A DNA stretch of 64,000 nucleotides from Chionoecetes opilio (Eukaryota > Arthropoda > Malacostraca > Decapoda > Majidae): assembly GCA_016584305.1 (NCBI GenBank), contig JACEEZ010023409.1:198501-262500 (forward strand), read 5' to 3'. The number at the start of each line of letters is the position of its first letter. The stretch's first letter is position 1. This document shows positions 56,837-64,000 of this stretch, piece by piece. The notes under the pieces were generated by a model. That model did not search any database. It had not been told where the DNA came from and saw nothing but the letters and a program-made list of their open reading frames with translations. The translations under genes were made by a program, and so were the position numbers.

Positions 56837-57963
56837 TTAACCCCTTCACGCCCAGATCTTTCCTTTGCCATATAAAAGTGTCTGTTGTGAGCCATAAAAT
56901 CACAAAAAAGTCACTGAATATACCAAATTCCATAATACCAAACTGGAGATGCCACCGAGCGCCTAACTTCTGATCTTTCTATAATTTCTGATTGGGGCAA
57001 AGCAAACCTTGTTTTGTTCAATGCCTCAAAAACCCAATTTCTTCACCTATCTACTCGACAAAACCTACCAGATAACTATCCCCTCTTCTTCAATGACACT
57101 CAACTGTCTCCTTCTTCTACAATGAACATTATACGACTATCCTTTACTAAAAATCTGAACTGGAAATCTCACATCTCATCTCTTGCTAAAACAGCTTCTA
57201 AGAAGTTAGGTGTCCTGTGGCGTCTGCGTCCTTTTTTTTCTCCCTCCCAATTGCTTGCTCTCTACAGGGGTCTTATCCGCCCATGTATGGAGTATGTCTC
57301 ACATATTTGGGGAGGATCCACTCATACAGCTCTCCTAAACAGGGTTGAGTCAAAAGCTTTTCGTCTCATCAACTCCTCTCCTCTGACTGACTGTCTTCAA
57401 TCTTTAAATCACCGCCGCAATGTTGCTTCTCTTGCTCTCTTCTACCGTTATTTTCATGCTCACTGCTCTTCTGAACTTGCTAACTGCATGCCTCCCCCCC
57501 TCCCACGGCCTCGCTGAACAAGACTTTCTACTCATTCTCATCCCTATTCTGTCCATCTGCCTAATGCAAGAGTTAATCAGTATCTTTACTCTTTCATCCC
57601 TTTCACTGGTAAACTCTGGAACTCTCTTCCTGTTTATATTTTTCCATCTTCCTATGACTTAAATCTTTTCAAAAGAAGAGTAACAAGACACCTCCCGAAC
57701 TGAATTGGCTCAACCCTCTTTTTTATTTTATTCTCTTACTGTCTTCTTTATAGGGACTGGCAACTAAGCGGGCTTTGGGTTAACCATTTTTGCTGTGCCC
57801 TTGGCCAGTTCTTTGTGATGTAAAAAAAAAAAAAAAAAAAAAAATTAAGTGGACAAGAATACTAAACAGGTCATATCTATAAAATATTGCTTATAGTCAC
57901 TAAAAATTGTCTAATGGTACCCAAATTACAATGAAAATTATGTTCTGGGCCTCAAGGGGTTAA
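56837..57963. mobile_element. piggyBac-like MITE split by a LINE
   Basis: The left part 56837-56925 matches 54381-54470 (TTAACCCCTTCACGCCCAGA) and the right part 57845-57963 matches 54470-54591, ending AAGGGGTTAA. A Jockey-type LINE fragment with poly(A) lies between, so the LINE inserted into this copy. Confidence 0.85.
56957..57844 (+). pseudogene. Jockey-type LINE reverse transcriptase C-terminus, 5'-truncated
   Basis: The open frame from about 56957 to 57517 reads ANLVLFNASKTQFLHLSTR, NLNWKSHISSLAKTASKKLG, LYRGLIRPCMEYVSHIWGG and RVESKAFRLINSSPLT, the thumb and tail of a Jockey-clade reverse transcriptase. A frameshift near 57515 leads to KLWNSLPVYIFP and FKRRVTRHLPN with a stop at 57701. 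A 3' UTR of about 120 bases and a run of about 23 A (57822-57844) follow. It is short because of 5' truncation. The catalytic YADD region is absent. Confidence 0.9.
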
Positions 57964-58930
57964 TGCATTATATCAATACATCAATGCATTTCACAACACT
58001 CACCCCACTGAAGAGATGGAGAGGCATTCTGGAGAAACCTTCCGTGCCACCATCACCCAACACCCCTCTGCCGGGCCACTGGACCCCCGTAGGTGGTGAC
58101 CCGGTGTCCTGTGAGCAAAAGTCTGTTTACGAGGGAAAGTCTGTTTTCTAACAAAGACGTGTTGATCAACAAAGCCGGACCGCTTGTCACACGGTACCGT
58201 GTGTACATCTTGTCGCTTGTGACTGAATGTCCGCTAAAGTAGGGGAGGGTGTACTGTTTTTATTCTTTCATAGGAAAAACATTCATGAATCGAATAATGC
58301 GCTCTGCTTTTGTATTACTGATGTAAAGGACCATTAAATAGCCTGCTTGCAGTGAATCATGAGTATATTTACGGAACACAGCATATTTTGCTCATTTAAA
58401 AAAAAATACTATTTTGATGTGTATCAGATGCATATGATACCTGTTTGGGGCAGATTGCATTCTTGAACACGGGTGGTTAGGGCCCCATCTCCTTCTCACA
58501 GGACATTTCTGTACGAAATTGAATGCCTCATATATCATATATCCTCAAAACCCTACCTATAACTGTCGCCGATAGGAACTCTCGCCGACGTCGGCGAATG
58601 TCCCAATTTTCCACGTCGGCGAGTGTTCCTATTTCTGGGGTTAGTTCTAGTTCTTGATCTTGAGTAAGGTTATGTGGTTAGGTTAGGTTGGCCAGTTGAC
58701 CAATGTCCAGGTCAGGTTACTAAACGAGCGGGGGAGGGGGGGGGGGTCTTTACCAGTGGAACTGTCGCCAAAAATGTCCACATCGGCGAGAGCTCTGGGT
58801 TGGCGATTCGGCGAGAGTTCCATAAACCCTCAACACTGCCACATAGAAGGGTAACGACATGCACCATGGGAAGATCTTGCTACAGGAAAAACTGGAAATT
58901 TTCTCAGTGCCAAGCTCTGGTATTTTATAG
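57964..58930. other. Gene-free DNA with GCCGACG-type inverted motifs
   Basis: 58565-58632 contains GGAACTCTCGCCGACGTCGG and an inverse CACGTCGGCGAGTGTTCC, and 58746-58822 has a related pair. The same motif set lies near 31190 and 33340. No coding region is recognised. Confidence 0.5.
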
Positions 58931-60445
58931 TGCATCAACGGCATTTTTTTATGCTTTCAACGGCATATTATAATGCATCAACGGCATTATTTAATGCTTT
59001 CAACGGCATTTTATAATGCATCAACGGCATTTTATAATGCATCAACGGCATTATTTAATGCTTTCAACGGTATTTTATAATGCTTTCAACGGCATTTTAT
59101 AATGCATCAACGGCATTATTTAATGCTTTCAACGGCATTTTATAATGCATCAACAGCATTTTATAATGCATCAACGGCATTTTATAATGCTTTCAACGGT
59201 ATTTTATAATGCTTTCAACGGCATTTTATAATGCATCAACGGATTTATAATGCTTTCAACGGCATTTTATAATGCATCAACGGCATTTTATAATGCTTTC
59301 AACGGCATTTTATAATGCATCAACGGCATTTTATAATGCATCAACGGCATTTTATAATGCTTATCAACGGCATTTTAACTATATGCATCAACGGCATTTT
59401 ATAATGCATCAACGGGCATTTTATAATGCTTTCAACGGCATTTTATAATGCATCAACGGCATTTTATAATGCTTTCAACGGCTTATAATGCTCAACGGAT
59501 TTATAATGCTATCAACGGCATTTTATAATGCATCAACGGCATTTTATAATGCATCAACGGCATTTTATAATGCTTTCAACGGCATTTTATAATGCATCAA
59601 CGGCATTTTATAATGCTTTCAACGGCATTTTATAATGCATCAACGGCATTTTATAATGCATTCAACGGCATTTTATAATGCTTTCAACGGCATTTTATAA
59701 TGCTTCAACGGCATTTTATAAAATGCATTTAAAGGCAATTTTATAATGCTTTCAACGGCATTTTAATGCTTTCAACGGCATTTTAATGCATAACGGCATT
59801 TTATAATGCATCAACGGCATTATTATAATGCTTTCAACGGCATTTTATAATGCTTTCAACGGCATTTTATAATGCATCAACGGCATTTTTAATGCTTTCA
59901 ACGGCATTTTTAATGCTTTCAACGGCATTTTATAATGCATCAACGGCATTATAATGCATAACGGCATTATTTAATGCTTTCAACGGCATTTTTAATGCTT
60001 TCAACGGCATTTTATAATGCATCAACGGCATTATTTAATGCTTTCAACGGCATTTTAAATGCATCAACGGATTAAATGCTTTCAACGGCATTTTATAATG
60101 CATCAACGGCATTTTATAATGCATTCAACGGTCATTTTTTAATGCTTCAACGGCATTTTATAATGCATCAACGGCATTATTTAATGCTTTCAACGGCATT
60201 TTATAATGCTTATCAACGGCATTTTTAATGCATCAACGGCATTTTATAATGCATCAACGGCATTATTTAATGCTTTCAACGGCATTTTTATAATGCATCA
60301 ACGGCATTATTAATGCTTTCAACGGCATTTTATAATGCTTCAACGGCATTATTTAATGCTTTCAACGGCATCTTATAATGCATCAACGGCATTATTAAGC
60401 TTGCAACGGCTTTTATAATGCATCACGGCTTTTTAAGCTAACGCT
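58930..60445 (+). repeat. Satellite of 21/22-bp monomers
   Basis: About 1.5 kb, roughly 70 monomers of two kinds: a 21-base form containing AATGCATCAACGGCATTTTAT and a 22-base form containing AATGCTTTCAACGGCATTTT. Variants with TTATTTAATGC and small deletions are interspersed, and the array decays over its last 50 bases. Confidence 0.97.
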
Positions 60446-61500
60446 TTCTTGCTTCAACGGCATTTTGCTTACGACACCGGGCACATCAGCTCCACAGGAC
60501 CGGATGCACCGCGACAAGCGGTCCGCTTTGGACAACAGGCTCTTTGAGAACGGCTTTCACTTGTAAACAACTTTTCTCACTAGATGCCCGGTGAAAAACT
60601 GTGACGTTGGATGGGAATCAGAGGTGCCTAGACACTTCCTCGTGAAAATGCTTCTGACATTTGAACCCCATTTCCGTTGCCAATTACCGGTGTTAGATTC
60701 GTGCTTTAAAAGTCGCCAGTTCTTCTTTCTTTATATGCATCTGATATTTTGATTTCTAGCATTTTGATTCAGATTCGTTTGAATTAATCTTTTTTTTTTG
60801 AGGGGGGTGAAATCCCTTTTCTTTTTTTCTTTTTTTTTGGAAATCACTAGGTTGTTTTTTTCAGCACAAGCAACAATTCCACCAGCACTTTCTCCACTAC
60901 GCAGGACTCCTGTACAAGCACCCAAAGACATCATAATAAGGTATGTAACTAGTGATAATAAGTTACAACATTGGGTAGCCTGAAGTTATTAAGGTTAGGT
61001 TAGGTAGGTTAAGGCTAGGGTTGGGTTAGTTTAGGTTAGGTAGATTAAGGCTAGGGTTGGGTTAGTTAGTTATTAAGGTTAGGTTAGGTAGCTTTAAGGC
61101 TAGGGTTGGGTCAAGGGGCTAAAAAAAAATATATCATTTCCAAAAAAAAAAGTTATTTCCAAAAAAACCATCAGATTAATTCAAAACATCAAAAGCCATC
61201 AGAAAAATATAGTTTAAATAAAAAAAGAAGAAGGGCGATAAAACGTATTTTTACCGCGCAATTAAATAATAATGGTGTTACATGTACTACCGAAAATCTA
61301 CCGTTATTTCAGCCAGAAACGGTTAAGTTAGGTTAAATCTGATTAGGTTAGTTAGGGTTCACACCTGTAAATAAATATACATTTCCAACAAAAACGAGTG
61401 CCAGATTTATTCAATACACATCATAACTATTCAGGAACACTAAGTTTTGGCCTGGAAATCGGTGAATGCCCACTACCGAAATGTTACCAATATTCTAACC
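60446..61500. other. Gene-free DNA with a TTAGG-related tandem repeat
   Basis: 60985-61120 contains three copies of a unit of about 50 bases (AAGGTTAGGTTAGGTAG, AAGGCTAGGGTTGGGTTAG). A lysine-rich open frame at 61106-61336 arises from A-rich DNA and I do not support it as a gene. Confidence 0.6.
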
Positions 61501-61569
61501 CGGGAGTTGCAGGACGCACCTTCTTCTTCTTCTTGTGACCTTGGACGCATACGGCTTTGGTATCGCTTC

Positions 61570-61600
<31 letters not shown>

Positions 61601-61690
61601 TTTTATTATCGCCCGGAAGCATACAGGCAAACAAAAAGCAACAACAACAACAAGCCAATCAGTTAACAGAAGTACGAGCATGAAAAGAAA
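61500..61690 (-). repeat. (TAA)n and LINE-tail-like sequence
   Basis: (AAT)n at 61571-61600 followed by GATTTTATTATCGCCCGGAA and GCATACAGGCAA, which also occur at 56635-56680. This recurring combination looks like the 3' end of a retroelement in reverse. Confidence 0.55.
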
Positions 61691-62470
61691 AAAATGAAAA
61701 AAAAGCCCACCGGATTTTTTCACCAAAAATGCCTACAAAAATACCATTTCTTTAAAAATGCCAACCATCAAATTTGCATGCTAAACACTAAGAAAAGGCC
61801 AAATATGAAGAATTTGGCATAAAAAACTCCAATCTGGCAACCCCACCCCTCACCTCACCGGGCTCGCCGACGCCATACACCACACCGGGCACACCACCAC
61901 CACCCTTATACCACCCTAACTGCTCTCACCTCCCTTCCCTGGGGCACGTCACCTACCCCGCCACGCCCCTGGAGACTCACCGCACCCCAGTAGTCCAAAG
62001 GGCGCGGCGGGGAGAACTTAATAAGCGGTATATGGTTAAATTACTGGACAACCACCGCGGCCATCCCAAAACATTGCCTCATAATATTGCTTTAACAACC
62101 TCAGTCATTGCCTTATATCCCACGCACCTACTGTAACCCTCACGCCCACTAGGCCTTAACGCACTCTAACCCTCACTAGGCCTATACTACATCCTACACA
62201 CCAGTAATTACCACTGTGCGGGATCTTACCTGTGTGTCCTTTCAATCTGCACCCGCGCGTCTCGCGAGGTCACTGCTGCCATATCCATTGGACAAAACTT
62301 TCCCTTTTTTCCTCATATTTTCCAACTCACACACAACATACTCACCTATTATAATATTTAAGGATATACTAATGGTTTCTTTTTTCCCCTATTTTTTCCT
62401 TTGTTTTTCCTTACAAGCCAAAATTTAACTCTATGTACAAGTACAATTTCCCGATCTGGCAACATTGTCT
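61691..62470. other. Mixed-composition DNA, no gene recognised
   Basis: A GC-richer segment (61840-62060) with CACCACC runs gives way to pyrimidine-rich DNA. It might be a gene flank but nothing in it supports an exon. Confidence 0.4.
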
Positions 62471-64000
62471 GCGGTGATTTGTCCGAGGGTTCGTATTTTT
62501 AGGATATTATTTATGAAAGAAAAAAATTAACAAATTAATGCCTAATTTTATTTCTTTATAGTATAATAAAATGAAACTTTATGCTCATAATTGAAGTATT
62601 AATTGTATTATCTGAAGGTACTTAATTACAATACTCTCCATGGTAACATGGATCTGTTATTAATTGTCCACAAACTCATATCTCCTCTCGCCCGGGCAAT
62701 ATAATTATTCTAAACTCATGCAGATGTGGATAAATTATGAATCACTGATTGAATTGTTTTTTGATTTAAAAAAAATGAAAAGAAACAAGGTAGTACGTAT
62801 CTTGTTAACGAAAGAACGAATGTTGACGACTATAAATAAGTAGGAGTGATTTCGCCTGACGAAAACTCACTTTAACCCAGGATTTAACCATTTCCAAGCT
62901 TTTCTCACATTACTAAATACTTCAATAAATCAATATATACGGGGTTCAAATAATAATAATAAATAATGAATAAATTATAAATAGAAGGATTAAAAATAGT
63001 CATTTTACTCGCTATTGAACTTTCCCTCTCCCTCTTCAACATAATTATAAAATCCACGTAGGTACTATATAAATTATGAATCAATGATTGAATATACGTT
63101 TATTATGAAGAAAAAAAGGTAATTACGTGTATTTTTAACGAAGAAAACAAGGTCGGAAGTTACGTATCTCATATATAACGAATAAATCCACCATAGCTAG
63201 AATATAGAATTGGAATGACATGGGTTCGATAGAGAAAATGGGAATATGTTTTATATGGATTAATTATAAGTTACCTATTTAGAGATCCAGAAAAATCCGT
63301 AAAAGTTTATGTACAAAAATCGGGAGACATTATGAAGCTTTCGGATATGTAGATTGCGGTGGTCTGGTCACTGATGTCGTAATAGTAGTAGTAAGTAGTA
63401 GTATTAGTATAGTAGGTAGTATTAGTAGTAGTCATAAGTTTCCGGTTTATCCTTATGTACGTAAGTGTTGGTCTGTAGTGGCAGTAGTAGTAGTAGAGTC
63501 CATTTCGTCCGTATAATATTCAATAATCACAGTTTGTTTAAATCCCAAATACTATCGATTAATGGCGCAAATAGTCGTCTTGATAGAGGTGAAGTCATAA
63601 TATCCATCGTCACGTATAGTAGCAGTAGTAGTAGTAGTAGTAACCGTGTAGTAGTGATGGTGGTGGTGTGGTGGTAGCATTGCACAGAAAACATACCATA
63701 ATAATTCATCACCTAAGAATTAGTAGTTTAAATAGTTTAATTAGTATATTCATTAGCTAAGAAATAATATAACAATGTATAACAATAAATAACATAAAAT
63801 AATTATAGCTATAATTACTTACAATGGATAAACTAAATGCTAATAACTGATAAATAACTGCTGAGAATATGATTACCTGTACATATCACTTGAAAGAAGA
63901 GAGGAGAGAAAATTGTTTGACATTAGAAAATTGCACATAGTAGCATATCTAGTAGTAGTCGTAGTAGTAGTAGTGGAAGTAGCAGTAGTGTAGTAGTAGT
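62471..64000. other. AT-rich terminal stretch with (TAG)n microsatellites
   Basis: No coding region. (AGT)n or (TAG)n runs lie at 63383-63430, 63485-63497, 63617-63642 and 63950-64000. Confidence 0.7.

Noticed and set aside
58930..60445. CRISPR-like array of short repeats
   Set aside because: There are no unique spacers; the monomers are directly adjacent and the context is eukaryotic.
61106..61336. Lysine-rich 76-residue open frame
   Set aside because: It arises from A-rich low-complexity DNA, with no motif and no splice or poly(A) context.

Overview
The window is eukaryotic nuclear DNA and almost entirely repetitive. Dense (CA)n, (AT)n, (TAA)n and (TAG)n microsatellites, TTAGG-type telomere-like blocks at many interior positions, tRNA-derived SINEs and the particular mix of transposons suggest an arthropod, most likely a decapod crustacean; this is inference from repeat content, not from a marker gene. 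Only one locus looks like a candidate host gene: a C2H2 zinc-finger gene on the minus strand at about 28.2-29.15 kb, which carries a 1-base frameshift.

Layout. 0.56-6.4 kb: an inverted-repeat-bounded element carrying one long, decayed open reading frame with N-terminal zinc-binding knuckles, a core with PIN/FEN-like acidic motifs and a C-terminal tesmin/TSO1-like CXC domain. 6.4-6.75 kb: a hAT-type MITE. 6.79-12.15 kb: a hAT-type element (CAGGGGCG ends, near-perfect 8-bp target duplication) into which a Ty3/gypsy LTR element (6997-10935, exact 5-bp duplication) and a SINE have inserted. 12.15-17.9 kb: repeated blocks of a 22-bp minisatellite plus (CA)n, interrupted by a hAT-like MITE with a 100-bp AT core, a foldback element and a second deleted LTR element whose empty site survives in sister copies. 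17.9-18.9 kb: LINE 3' end. 19.5-25.7 kb: a C-terminal pseudogene of the CXC family and two tandem, nearly identical 2,395-bp copies of its N-terminal half bounded by long inverted repeats. 25.8-28.0 kb and 31.3-33.05 kb: pogo/Tigger-like elements with SINEs and other elements nested inside. 33.5-36 kb: three foldback elements with TTAGG-like cores and a 35-bp satellite.

38378-48900 is the most striking structure: a 10.5-kb element with matching TCGACTTATCAC ends, AT target duplications and an empty-site sister copy 1.5 kb away. It carries a THAP + HTH + DDE transposase on the plus strand and a SWIM + YqaJ-nuclease-like gene converging from the minus strand, the two-gene layout known for ISL2EU-type DNA transposons. 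Both genes are broken by frameshifts, and several MITEs have landed inside.

49.5-64 kb: a large inverted repeat, a tRNA-Val-derived SINE, Tigger transposase scraps joined head to head, a 0.77-kb tandem duplication next to the only ambiguous base (52993), two piggyBac-like TTAA MITEs (one split by a LINE), a 1.5-kb satellite of 21/22-bp monomers (58.93-60.45 kb), and AT-rich gene-free DNA to the end.

All reads were made by eye. Boundaries given to the base are those where target duplications or repeat edges can be seen; others are approximate.
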